Below, piece by piece: positions 25,915-34,119 of a stretch of 64,000 nt of DNA (position 1 is its first letter; each line of letters begins with the position of its first letter). A program made the translations under genes and the position numbers. The stretch lies in the NCBI RefSeq assembly GCF_007666205.1, contig NZ_VDOR01000004.1:62001-126000 (forward strand), given 5' to 3'. The notes beneath the pieces were generated by a model. The model had not been told where the DNA came from, did not search any database, and saw only the letters and a list, made by a program, of their open reading frames with translations. The DNA is from Kocuria palustris (GTDB taxonomy: Bacteria > Actinomycetota > Actinomycetes > Actinomycetales > Micrococcaceae).

Positions 25915-27441
25915 ATGAGCACCACGACCGACGCCCCCGGAGGCCTGCCTGCCCCCGAGCGCGGGGCGAGCCGGCTGAAGCCGATCCAGTACATCGCCTA
26001 CGGCGGCGGCGACATGGCCAACAACCTGGCCTTCTCGCTGTCGATCTCCTTCCTGGCGGTCTACTACACGGACGTCGCACTGCTGGCCCCGGCCACGGTG
26101 GGGCTGATCTTCCTGGCCATGCGCTTCGTCGATGCCTTCACCGACGTCATCATCGGATCGGTGATCGACCGCACGAACACCCGCATGGGCAAGTTCCGGC
26201 CCTACATCATGGTCTTCTGCGTGCCGCTCGTGCTCTCCGCGATCCTGGCGTTCTCCATGCCGGCCGGGCTGCGCGGCACGGACGGCGCGCTCATCTGGGC
26301 CGTCGTCACGTACTTCCTGCTCGGCTCGGTGTTCTACACCCTGGTCAACATCCCCTACGGCTCGCTCGCCGCGGCCATGACCGACAACAGCCAGGACCGC
26401 TCCAAGCTCGCCCTGGCGCGCACGCTCGGCTCGGGCATCATGCAGATCGTCACGGCCGTGGCCATCAGCCCGGCCATGCAGCAGTTCGTGGGTGATCCCG
26501 ACGGCCTGCAGGCCGCGCTGACCCGCACCATCGCGCTGCTCGGCGCGGGCGCGCTCGTGCTCTATGCATTCCTGGTCATCACCTCGCGCGAGAACGTCGA
26601 GCGCCGGGTCGCCAAGGTCAGCCTCAAGGAGAGCTTCCGCACGCTCGCGGCCAATCGCGCCCTGCAGGCCCTCGCCGGCATCTCGGTGGTCTACCTGGCG
26701 GGCCTGTTCTGCCTCACCGGCATTCTGATCTACTACGCCCGCGACGTCCTGGGCGACGCGCGCTACATGATCTGGTTCTCGCCGCTGATGTTCGGGATGA
26801 TCGTCGTCCTCGGCTGGAGCATCCCGATCCTCTCCCAGCGCCTCGGCAAGCCGCGCGTCTTCCAGATCGCCGCGCTCGTGGGCGTCGTCGGCGGCCTGCT
26901 GATGGGGCTGCTGGGACGCGACGCTCTGGCCATGGCGTTCGTGGGCGTGACCCTGATCGGCGCCAGCAGCAGCTTCGTGAACACCCTGATGTGGAACATG
27001 GAGGCCGACGCCGTCGAGTACGGCGAGTGGAAGACCGGGATCCGCAACGAGGGCACGACCTACGCGATCTTCTCGTTCGTGCGCAAGATGGCCCAGGCCC
27101 TCGGCGGCTGGGCGGGGCTGTGGCTGATCGGCGTCTTCGGCTACGTCCCCGGCGCCGCGGCTCAGCCCGACTCGGCGATCACGGGCATCAGCCTGGCCGC
27201 GGGCATCGTCCCGGCCGCCTTCTTCCTGCTCTCCGCGATCCTGGTGCAGTTCTACCCGCTGACCGACAAGCGCCACGCGCAGATCCTGCTGGACCTGCGC
27301 TCGCGCAAGGAGACCGGGATCCTCCCCCAGGCGACGCGCGACGAGCACGAGGAGCACGCAGCCGCCGACGCGGACCGCGGCGCCCGGGATCCGTCGGCGG
27401 AGGCTCCCGGCTCCGAGCCCGGGGCGCCCCGGGGCAAGTGA
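25915..27441 (+). CDS. GPH-family sugar:cation symporter, second copy
   Basis: 508-residue GPH symporter paralogous to the preceding one, with about twelve membrane segments. Signatures: IAYGGGDMANNLAFSLS, TDVALLAPATVGLIF, RFVDAFTDVIIGSVIDRTNT, FYTLVNIPYGSLAAAMT and MEADAVEYGEWKTGIRNEG. A 45-residue charged, Pro/Gly-rich C-terminal tail is not part of the fold. Divergence from its neighbour argues for a different substrate rather than recent duplication. GAGAGAGGG precedes the ATG. Control by a Crp/GlxR-like site is suggested by the palindrome upstream. Confidence 0.9.
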   Translation: MSTTTDAPGGLPAPERGASRLKPIQYIAYGGGDMANNLAFSLSISFLAVYYTDVALLAPATVGLIFLAMRFVDAFTDVIIGSVIDRTNTRMGKFRPYIMVFCVPLVLSAILAFSMPAGLRGTDGALIWAVVTYFLLGSVFYTLVNIPYGSLAAAMTDNSQDRSKLALARTLGSGIMQIVTAVAISPAMQQFVGDPDGLQAALTRTIALLGAGALVLYAFLVITSRENVERRVAKVSLKESFRTLAANRALQALAGISVVYLAGLFCLTGILIYYARDVLGDARYMIWFSPLMFGMIVVLGWSIPILSQRLGKPRVFQIAALVGVVGGLLMGLLGRDALAMAFVGVTLIGASSSFVNTLMWNMEADAVEYGEWKTGIRNEGTTYAIFSFVRKMAQALGGWAGLWLIGVFGYVPGAAAQPDSAITGISLAAGIVPAAFFLLSAILVQFYPLTDKRHAQILLDLRSRKETGILPQATRDEHEEHAAADADRGARDPSAEAPGSEPGAPRGK

Positions 27442-27498
27442 GGGAAAGGCCTCGGTGCGGCAGACACCCCGGACCTAGCCTGGAGGCACTGATCACCG

Positions 27499-27624
27499 AT
27501 GGACGGCAACGAGGATGCCCTCGACGTCCTGTCCGAGGAGGGGAGCACCGTGATGATCACCGATGCCAGCGTCGCCGAGCTGCCGTGCAGCGGCCGCACC
27601 GAGGGAACGGTCGTCGCCTGGTGA
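27499..27624 (+). CDS. short ORF translationally coupled to gntK
   Basis: 41 codons from ATG 27499, or 23 from ATG 27553, which has an exceptionally strong ribosome site (GAGGAGGGGAG at 27535-27545). The short version reads MITDASVAELPCSGRTEGTV. Its TGA overlaps the GTG start of gntK, which has no ribosome site of its own, so gntK translation probably depends on it. It could be a leader peptide, a small protein or the remnant of a lost gene; not recognised. Confidence 0.45.
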   Translation: MDGNEDALDVLSEEGSTVMITDASVAELPCSGRTEGTVVAW

Positions 27625-28169
27625 GCGGGCAGCAGGCATCGGGACGGACCCCCGTCATCGTCGTGATGGGGGTCTCCGGGTCCGGCAAGACGACCATCGG
27701 CGCCCTGGTGGCCGATGCCAAGTCGGTCCCGTTCGTGGATGCGGATGACCTCCATCCGGTCGAGAACGTGCGGAAGATGGCGGCGGGCACGCCGCTGGAC
27801 GACGAGGACCGGGCTCCCTGGCTCGACATCGTGGGCCGGCGGCTGCAGGAGGCCGAGGAATCCGGCGAGGGCGTGGTCATGGCCTGCTCCGCCCTGCGCC
27901 GGTCCTACCGCGATCGCATCCGCAGCATCGCCCCGACCGCCGTGTTCCTGCACCTGCACGGCACGCTCGATGTCCTCACCGCGCGGATCGAGGGGCGCAG
28001 CGGGCATTTCATGCCGCCGTCGCTGCTGACCTCGCAGATGGACACGCTCGAGCCGCTGACCGACGACGAGGCCGGCTACGTGCTCGACATCGGCCAGACC
28101 GTCGATCAGATGATCGAGGAGGCCGTCCCGGCGCTGGAGAGCATCCGCGACGAGATGCCGCGCGGCTGA
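27621..28169 (+). CDS. gntK: gluconokinase
   Basis: 182-residue GntK-type shikimate-kinase-like gluconokinase that phosphorylates gluconate to 6-phosphogluconate with ATP. The P-loop is VVMGVSGSGKTTIG near residue 12-25; substrate and lid motifs follow: FVDADDLHPVENVRKMAAG, TPLDDEDRAPWLDI, CSALRRSYRDRIR and RSGHFMPPSLLTSQ. GTG start overlaps the stop of a short upstream ORF. No gluconate permease or GntR regulator is in the window. A bidirectional hairpin follows. Confidence 0.93.
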   Translation: MSGQQASGRTPVIVVMGVSGSGKTTIGALVADAKSVPFVDADDLHPVENVRKMAAGTPLDDEDRAPWLDIVGRRLQEAEESGEGVVMACSALRRSYRDRIRSIAPTAVFLHLHGTLDVLTARIEGRSGHFMPPSLLTSQMDTLEPLTDDEAGYVLDIGQTVDQMIEEAVPALESIRDEMPRG

Positions 28170-28181
28170 TCCCGCTCCGGG

Positions 28182-28202
28182 GAGCCCGCCTCGGGCGGGC
28201 TC
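28182..28202. terminator. bidirectional terminator between gntK and dnaE2
   Basis: A 9-base perfect stem (GAGCCCGCC) with a TCG loop, between two convergent genes. Confidence 0.6.
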
Positions 28203-28207
28203 TCGCC

Positions 28208-31200
28208 TCAGCCGGCGTCCCGTCGTGCTCCCGGCGGGGCGTCGGAGCCGTCCTGGGCCGCGGCGACCTGCGCCTCCAGATCGGGGCGGGCGAGGGACCA
28301 GGCCTGCAGCGCGGTGATGCCGATCCCGCGCGGACCCGTGCGACGGGTGGTCCCGCGCACGAGCAGCAGCCGGGTGCCGAAGAGCACCGATCCGGAGAGC
28401 CGCTGGGCCTCGTCGAAGAACGCGCAGTCGGCGGTCCCGCTGCCGTCGTCGAGGCTGATGAAGACCACGCGGTTCCCGCCGCGCATGGGCGGGGTCATGG
28501 TGGACACGCGCACCCCGGCCACGAGCACCTCCGTCCGGGAGCGCAGCTCCAGCAGGTCCCCCGCCGCCGTGACGCCGAGGCGGCGCAGCAGCGGGGCATG
28601 GCTGTCGAGCAGATGCGCGCTGACGTCCAGGGCCATGTGGTCGAGCTCGGCGCGCACGGTCTGCTCGGTGCTGGGCCTCGGCAGCCCCGGTGCCAGGCCC
28701 CGCAGCTCCGGATCCCCCAGCGGCAGCTCGAGCTGGCCCCTGACCTCCCGACGCAGGGTCGGGGCCCTGGCATCGGCGCGCTGCCGCATGGCCTGGACCA
28801 GATCCGCCCGGTTGGCGGCGCTGCCGGAGCGCTCGAGCAGCTCGTCGAGCGCTCCCACCGCGGCCAGCCGCTCGAGCGAGCGCCGGGTGGGACGCGCGCG
28901 GGTCCGCAGATCGCCGAGCGTGGCGTAGGGCCGTCCCGCCGCGATGCGCTCCACCTCCGCGTCCGAGAGGCCGCTGATCTCGCGCAGGGACAGGCGGATG
29001 CCCAGGCGGGGCCGGCCCCGGGCGTCGAGCCCGGTCTCCGGGGGCAGCTCCTCCACGCGGTGCTGGCCATCGGAGCGGCTGACGTCCACCGGCAGCACCG
29101 GGATGCCCATGCGCCGTGCCTCCCCCACGAGCAGGCGCTTGGGGTACATGCCGGGGTCGTGCTCCCACACCGCCGCCAGGAAGGCCTCCGGGTGATGCGC
29201 CTTGAGCCACGCGGACTCGTAGGTGGGCACCGCGAAGGCCGCGCCGTGGGCCTTGCAGAAGCCGAACGAGCCGAAGGCCGAGAGGATCTCCCACACCTCG
29301 TCGAGCACCCGGGGCTTCCAGCCGCCGTGCTCGCGGGCCCGCGAGCGCACGAACTCCTCGACGGCCGGCTCCTCCGGTCCGCCGAGCTTGCGGCGCAGCT
29401 CGTCGGCGCGGGCCAGCCCGCAGCCGGTCAGGGTGTCCAGGATGCGCAGGATCTGCTCGTGGAAGACCGTGACCCCGTGGGTCTCGGCCAGGATCGGGTC
29501 CAGCCGGGGGTCGAGCGAGGGCACCGTGGCGAAGCCGTGGCGCTGATCCAGATAGGGTCGCACCATGTTGGACTGCATGGGCCCGGGGCGGAACAGGGAG
29601 ATGTCCACGATCAGGTCCTCGAAGCTCTCCGGGGCCATCTTCCCGATCAGCTCGCGCTGGCCCGGGGACTCGATCTGGAAGCAGCCCAGGGTGTTCGTGG
29701 AGCGGATCAGCTCGAAGGTCGCGGGGTCATCGCGCGGCAGCGCCTCCAGGTCGATGCGCTCGGGCGCGTCGGGCTCGTCGTCCTGACGACGACGAGCGCG
29801 GATCAGCTCGATGCGCTGGATCTCGTCGAGCGCATAGGTCAGCGCGGACTGCATGCGCACGCCCAGCACATCGAGCTTGAGCATGCCCATGGGGTCCATG
29901 TCGTGCTTGTCGAACTGGCTCATGGGCAGCCCCAGCCCGGAGGCCTGCACGGGGGTGCGATCCAGCAGCGAGCGATCCCCCAGGATCACGCCGCACGGAT
30001 GCATGGAGATATGGCGGGGCAGCCGGTCCAGGCGCTCGGCGACGTCCACGAGCAGATCCAGCTGCTTGTCCTGGGTCACCTGCTGGGCGAACTCGGCCAG
30101 CTCGGGCTTCTCCTCCAGCGCCTCCCGGAACGACGAGGCGGAGAAGCGCCACAGCTGCTTGGCGATCGTGTCCACCTGGGCCGGCTCCATCCCCAGCGCG
30201 AGCCCGGCATCGCGCACCGCCCCGCGAGCGCGGTAGGCGTTCTGCATGCTCATCAGCGAGACCCGCTGGGGGCCGAAGCGCTCGAAGATGCGGTCGTAGA
30301 CCTCGTGGCGGCGGGCGGACTCCACGTCGATGTCGATGTCCGGCAGGGACGAGCGGTCCCGGGAGAGGAAGCGCTCGAAGAGCAGCCCGTGCTCCAGGGG
30401 ATCCGGCTGGGAGACGCCCAGGAGGTGGTTGACCAGCGAGGAGACGCCCGAGCCGCGGGCGGCCCGACGCACCCCCATGGCCCCGATCATGTCCGAGACC
30501 TCGGCGACGGTGAGGAAGTAGGACGCGAAGCCCAGGTGCTCGATGATCCCCAGCTCGTGCTCCAGGCGCTCCCGCACCCTGGCCTCCTGCGCGGAGCCCG
30601 GCAGCGCCTGCGGGTAGCAGCGGGCCACGGCCGCCTGGCAGCGCTGGCGCAGCTCCCGGGGCGCCGGGGCGTCCAGGCCCAGCACCTCGGCCTCCGGCAC
30701 CACCGGGCGCCCCCAGCCGCAGTCGGCCACGGCGTCCAGGCGGGTGAGGTCGGCGACCTCGGCGGTGCCGCCCAACAGCGCCTTCACGCCTGCCGTGCCC
30801 AGGTCGGCGCTGCGGGCGGCGTCGCGGGCCAGATCCTCCATCTGCGCGGCGGGCTTGAGCCAGGCCTGGCCGTTGGGCTGCAGGGATCCGCTGTTCGTCT
30901 CCCCCGCCGCCAGTCGCGCCAGCGGGGTCAGAGTGCGGGCGGCGTCCAGGACGTCAGCGGTCGCGGCATCGGCGGGGTCGAGGTAGCGCACGGCGTTGCT
31001 CAGCACGCAGCGCACGCCCGATTCGACGGCCATCCGCAGGGTCCGGGCGGCGTGCCCGGCGCTGCCCGCAGCGCCCGGCTCCGCCAGGTGATGCACGACC
31101 TCCAGGGCCAGGGCCTGCGGCGGCAGCAGCTGCTTCCACCGGGTCAGGGCCTGGCGGGCGCTGCGATAGCGACGAGCCGCCAGCAGTCTGCCCACGTCCG

Positions 31201-31690
31201 AATCCGGGCCGAGCAGCACGACCAGCCGGACGGGAGCTCCCGAGATCCCCGGGGCCGCTCGCTCCCGCAGCTGCTGACGACTGACACCGGGCAGGAAGGA
31301 GGCGCTCGGACCCGCCCCCAGCCGGGAAGGCCGCCCCGGGACGCTGCCCTCCTGGGACTGCAGCCGGTGCGCGTCCGAGATCAGCCGGCACAGCGCGGCA
31401 TACCCCTCCCCCGGCTCCAGTCCGGCCCCGGCCCCTGCCGCCAGCACGACGACGCGATGGAAGCGCTCGCCGTCGGAGTCCCCCACCCGCAGATCGACGC
31501 CCAGGATCGGGTCCACTCCTGCCGCGCGGCAGGCGCCGAGATGCTTGACCGCGCCGTAGAGGCCGTCGCGATCCGTGCACCCCAGCGCATCGGCCCCGTC
31601 GGCTGCCGCCGCGGCCACGAGGGCCTCCGGACGGGCGACGCCGTAGTGCGCGCTGTAGGCAGTGCGCACATGCAGATGGGTGAAGGTCAC
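28208..31690 (-). CDS. dnaE2: error-prone DNA polymerase DnaE2
   Basis: 1160-residue C-family polymerase of the DnaE2 (ImuC) group, used for SOS mutagenic translesion synthesis. The N-terminal PHP domain starts FTHLHVRTAYSAHYGVARPE; the polymerase core carries SSLPDIDIDVE near residue 450, the HISMHPCGVILGD segment near 565 and KLDVLGVRMQSAL near 615. A helix-hairpin-helix region and a C-terminal OB-fold (EVLVAGVRVSTMTPPM; GTADCAFFDEAQR) follow. Length fits DnaE2 (about 1050-1170). It begins at GTG 31690, nine bases from a LexA box whose internal TAGTTT would place the transcript start only a few bases before GTG, so the message may be nearly leaderless. imuA' and imuB are not adjacent. Confidence 0.94.
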   Translation of the reverse strand: MTFTHLHVRTAYSAHYGVARPEALVAAAAADGADALGCTDRDGLYGAVKHLGACRAAGVDPILGVDLRVGDSDGERFHRVVVLAAGAGAGLEPGEGYAALCRLISDAHRLQSQEGSVPGRPSRLGAGPSASFLPGVSRQQLRERAAPGISGAPVRLVVLLGPDSDVGRLLAARRYRSARQALTRWKQLLPPQALALEVVHHLAEPGAAGSAGHAARTLRMAVESGVRCVLSNAVRYLDPADAATADVLDAARTLTPLARLAAGETNSGSLQPNGQAWLKPAAQMEDLARDAARSADLGTAGVKALLGGTAEVADLTRLDAVADCGWGRPVVPEAEVLGLDAPAPRELRQRCQAAVARCYPQALPGSAQEARVRERLEHELGIIEHLGFASYFLTVAEVSDMIGAMGVRRAARGSGVSSLVNHLLGVSQPDPLEHGLLFERFLSRDRSSLPDIDIDVESARRHEVYDRIFERFGPQRVSLMSMQNAYRARGAVRDAGLALGMEPAQVDTIAKQLWRFSASSFREALEEKPELAEFAQQVTQDKQLDLLVDVAERLDRLPRHISMHPCGVILGDRSLLDRTPVQASGLGLPMSQFDKHDMDPMGMLKLDVLGVRMQSALTYALDEIQRIELIRARRRQDDEPDAPERIDLEALPRDDPATFELIRSTNTLGCFQIESPGQRELIGKMAPESFEDLIVDISLFRPGPMQSNMVRPYLDQRHGFATVPSLDPRLDPILAETHGVTVFHEQILRILDTLTGCGLARADELRRKLGGPEEPAVEEFVRSRAREHGGWKPRVLDEVWEILSAFGSFGFCKAHGAAFAVPTYESAWLKAHHPEAFLAAVWEHDPGMYPKRLLVGEARRMGIPVLPVDVSRSDGQHRVEELPPETGLDARGRPRLGIRLSLREISGLSDAEVERIAAGRPYATLGDLRTRARPTRRSLERLAAVGALDELLERSGSAANRADLVQAMRQRADARAPTLRREVRGQLELPLGDPELRGLAPGLPRPSTEQTVRAELDHMALDVSAHLLDSHAPLLRRLGVTAAGDLLELRSRTEVLVAGVRVSTMTPPMRGGNRVVFISLDDGSGTADCAFFDEAQRLSGSVLFGTRLLLVRGTTRRTGPRGIGITALQAWSLARPDLEAQVAAAQDGSDAPPGARRDAG

Positions 31691-31698
31691 CCCCGTAT

Positions 31699-31714
31699 TC
31701 GAAACTATGTTCGA
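31699..31714 (-). promoter_or_regulatory. LexA/SOS box of dnaE2
   Basis: Minus strand TCGAACATAGTTTCGA matches TCGAAC-N4-GTTCGA at 11 of 12 fixed positions; flanking bases extend the dyad to TTCGAA at both ends. TAGTTT inside the box is the likely -10. Confidence 0.8.
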
Positions 31715-31753
31715 ATCGGAGTCAACTCACCTCCGCCCAGGACGCCGCCGCGC

Positions 31754-32158
31754 TCAGGAGGCGGAGTCGAAGGCCCGCAGCCCCTCGATCCTCGCGCCCT
31801 CCCGCGGGGCGGGCTGGTGCGCCGGGGCGTCGCTGCGACGCAGCGGCAGGTCGATCACGCCGCCCCCGGATTCGGTGGTGGCTCGGAGCAGCCGCCAGCG
31901 ACCGGTCTCCATGGAGTGCACGAGCTCCAGAGTGATCAGCGCCGAGCGGGGGCTCAGCCGCACCTGGACGCGCCACATCTCCTGATCCACCACCTCGGTG
32001 TCCCGCGGGGCGCGGTGGCCATCGACCCACCACGCTCGACGCCGATGCCAGCGCACCGGCTCCTCCGCCACGCTGTGCACGCGCCCCTCCCACAGCACCC
32101 GCACCGGCGCCCCCGATGCCCCGCACTCGACCTCCACGCCCTGCGTCAGCAGCCCCAT
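31754..32158 (-). CDS. DUF6504-like protein of the translesion-synthesis gene cluster
   Basis: 134 residues, starting MGLLTQGVEVECG at an ATG with GGAGG six bases upstream (a longer in-frame start is possible but lacks a site). The middle has the pattern typical of small proteins found next to dnaE2/imuB in actinobacteria: PVRWHRRRAWWVDG, EMWRVQVRLSPRSALITLEL and METGRWRLLRA. I assign DUF6504 from memory of this pattern and context. It lies 63 bases before dnaE2 on the same strand, with the SOS box between them. Function is unknown. Confidence 0.7.
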   Translation of the reverse strand: MGLLTQGVEVECGASGAPVRVLWEGRVHSVAEEPVRWHRRRAWWVDGHRAPRDTEVVDQEMWRVQVRLSPRSALITLELVHSMETGRWRLLRATTESGGGVIDLPLRRSDAPAHQPAPREGARIEGLRAFDSAS

Positions 32159-32251
32159 GATGTCCTCCGCTCTTCCGCGTCTCGCCCGTCCCGATCCTCG
32201 TCCGATCGACACTGCGAAACTAGAAGAGATGTACGACAGCACAAGGGGAAT

Positions 32252-32289
32252 ATGACGTCCATGGGAACACCAGTTCCCATAGGCGTCAT
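32252..32289. repeat. 17-base imperfect inverted repeat
   Basis: Arms 32252-32268 and 32273-32289 pair at 15 of 17 positions around ACCA; the inner ATGGGAAC/GTTCCCAT is perfect. It begins 28 bases after the stop of the PIN gene and 94 bases before the DUF6504 start. It could be a terminator for the cassette or an operator. Confidence 0.55.
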
Positions 32290-32316
32290 CCGCGGAGGAA
32301 GGGCGGCGGGGCAGAG

Positions 32317-32937
32317 TCAGGACGGGCGCCAGCAGGGCAGGGACATCAGCTGCGTGCCCTCCAGTGGGGGAAGACCGTCATCGAGCCCCCTGAGTCGGCT
32401 GTAGAGATCCTGCAGGGCGGCCCGGTTCGGCAGATGCTCGCCTCCGGCCGCGCGTTCGAGAACGGTGAGCGTCCCGATCAGCCGGATGCTGCCGACGCCT
32501 GGATTCTGAGCACGGAGTCGTTCGAGGCGTCGCGCCTCGGCAGCTGCGGCGCGACGGCCTCCGCCGTCGTCGATGAGAACGATGGCATCCGCCCCGGCCT
32601 CGGCGGCCAGTGCGGCGTGCGCGATGACCAGTGTCTCGCCGAGATCCTTCGAAGCTCGGAGACGTTCGGCTGCTGGGGTTCGGCCGATCCGCTCCACAGC
32701 CCTGGCGAGATCCGCCGTGAGGTCGTCGGAGAGGACCTCGAGCAGATGCTCGGGAATCTTGCGCAGGACAGTGGCTGCGGCTGCGAAGCGGCGGTCCTGG
32801 CCGGACCGACGCCGGATCTCGGACTCGACGGCCTCCGGGATGCTCAGCGGTCCCAGTGTCGCGAAGAGGAGGCGCTCCCGATGGACCGAGAAGAAGTTGA
32901 GGCCCGGCCCGGCATCCATGATCGGGCGCTGCATCAC
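32317..32937 (-). CDS. PIN-domain ribonuclease-like protein (putative toxin)
   Basis: 206 residues. The pattern fits a PIN nuclease of the DUF3368-like type: first acidic residue Asp8 in PIMDAGPGLNFF, Glu35/Glu38 in LSIPEAVESEI, Glu101 in KDLGETLVIAHAALAAEAG and Asp123/124 in AIVLIDDGGGRR, then RLIGTLTVLERAAGG. A helical insertion (about 45-95) separates the first two motifs from the rest. PIN proteins are metal-dependent RNases and frequent toxins. It is the last gene of a three-gene operon and overlaps the protease stop by four bases. The fold call is by motif; nuclease activity and toxicity are inferred. Confidence 0.7.
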   Translation of the reverse strand: MMQRPIMDAGPGLNFFSVHRERLLFATLGPLSIPEAVESEIRRRSGQDRRFAAAATVLRKIPEHLLEVLSDDLTADLARAVERIGRTPAAERLRASKDLGETLVIAHAALAAEAGADAIVLIDDGGGRRAAAAEARRLERLRAQNPGVGSIRLIGTLTVLERAAGGEHLPNRAALQDLYSRLRGLDDGLPPLEGTQLMSLPCWRPS

Positions 32938-33764
32938 ACAGGCCGGCTCTGAGCGGCGCCGGGCTCGTCGAGATCGCTCAGATCCACGGAGACAGGCGGC
33001 AGGTCTGCTGCAGCCATCTGCGGGGGTGCCGGCTCCAGCGGCGTGATGCCGGCTTCACGCAGCTCCTGCTCAGTGGTCTCCGTGCTGAGGCCCCGCAGGG
33101 ACGCCAGCGTCTGCAGGGAGACGGCCCCCTCCGCGTAGCCGACCACGGCACGAGCCAGGAGGCGCTGCGGCGGACGGGGGCGGTCGGCGTCGGCCTGCAA
33201 CGACTGGTACTGGCCCCTCCAGCCGAACAGGGTCGCGAGTTGCGGTGTGGAGCGGCTCATCCACTCGGCCTTGGTCGTGGCGTCGATGTACCCGCAGCCG
33301 TGGAGGGCGATCGCAGCGAGAGCCGGTGACACCAGGAAGCGCTGCACGACACGGGAGAGGTCCGCGGCGGCGAGTGCCCTCTGCTCCCCCAGCACCTCCC
33401 GGATGCCCTCCGCAGGGAGGAGCAGGTGGCGGGCGAAGGAATCGGCGCGGATCTCTGCAGAGGAGCGGGTGGAGAGATCTGTGCTGGCCGCCCAGTCTGC
33501 GAAGACGGCATGGGCCAGCTCGTGGGCCAGCGTGCTGCGCTGGCGCATGGGACGCCGAGTGCGTGCCACGCCGATGAAGGTGATGTCGCGCTCAGGGTCG
33601 TGGATGGTCAGGCCGTGCTCGTCAGCGCCGGCGTCCAGCACGGCGACGTCATGCCCCGTGGTCTGCTCGATGAGTGCCACGAGATCCCCGAGGGGGTGGA
33701 AGCCCAGGCTGTGCGTCCGACGGAAATCCTCCGCTTTCTCCCTGCCCTCCTGCTCGGCGCTCAT
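32934..33764 (-). CDS. ImmA/IrrE-family metallo-endopeptidase
   Basis: 276 residues. The zinc site HExxH is at 81-85 (STLAHELAHAVFADW) with the third ligand Glu104 in AEIRADSFARHLLLP, the standard ImmA/IrrE layout. Members cleave a cognate XRE-family repressor on a signal, as ImmA does for ImmR in ICEBs1 and IrrE for DdrO in Deinococcus. The C-terminal ~120 residues are helical (LLARAVVGYAEGAVSLQTLA) with a Pro-rich tail, possibly sensing or partner-binding. Four-base overlaps on both sides (xre upstream, PIN gene downstream) show tight coupling. Target is inferred to be the adjacent XRE protein. Confidence 0.85.
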   Translation of the reverse strand: MSAEQEGREKAEDFRRTHSLGFHPLGDLVALIEQTTGHDVAVLDAGADEHGLTIHDPERDITFIGVARTRRPMRQRSTLAHELAHAVFADWAASTDLSTRSSAEIRADSFARHLLLPAEGIREVLGEQRALAAADLSRVVQRFLVSPALAAIALHGCGYIDATTKAEWMSRSTPQLATLFGWRGQYQSLQADADRPRPPQRLLARAVVGYAEGAVSLQTLASLRGLSTETTEQELREAGITPLEPAPPQMAAADLPPVSVDLSDLDEPGAAQSRPV

Positions 33765-34111
33765 GCCTGAGCTCGAGGCGTGGGCACAGGGATCCCCTGG
33801 TCATCGAGCTGAGCATCGAGCTCGACGAATCGCAGCAGCTGCTGGCGCATCCCCGTCATCTCCGCGCCGTTCGCAGAGCGAGCGGCGCACTGCACGCGCC
33901 GGGAAGCATCCGTTCCTGTCAGCTGGGAGATGGTGCTGCCGGTGGCCTCTGCGATGACCATGATCTCGGTCATCTTGGCCTCCCGCTTGCCAGAGACAAT
34001 GCGGCTGAGCGTCGACTGCGAGATGCCGGTGCGGTCCTGCAATGCGCGCTGAGACAGGCCTGCCGCAGTGCGAGCCGCCTCGATCGCCGGTCCGATCTGG
34101 AGGGTGGACAT
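33761..34111 (-). CDS. XRE-family HTH regulator (putative antitoxin/repressor)
   Basis: 116 residues. The helix-turn-helix occupies about residues 8-62 (IEAARTAAGLSQRALQDRTG, ISQSTLSRIVSGKREAKM). The C-terminal part (MTGMRQQLLRFVELDAQL) is helical and could bind the protease or the PIN protein. First gene of the XRE-protease-PIN operon. ATG has AGGAG upstream, and a perfect 8+8 palindrome covers the transcript start region, consistent with self-repression. Role as the protease's substrate is inferred from ImmR/ImmA and DdrO/IrrE systems. Confidence 0.85.
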   Translation of the reverse strand: MSTLQIGPAIEAARTAAGLSQRALQDRTGISQSTLSRIVSGKREAKMTEIMVIAEATGSTISQLTGTDASRRVQCAARSANGAEMTGMRQQLLRFVELDAQLDDQGIPVPTPRAQA

Positions 34112-34119
34112 GAGGACTC

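Noticed and set aside
32190-32230. A second SOS box before DUF6504
   Set aside because: Only TAGTTTCG of the dnaE2 box is repeated (minus strand); the left half does not match.
31754-32242. Longer start for the DUF6504 gene
   Set aside because: The additional 28 residues are low-complexity and the internal ATG has the good ribosome site.
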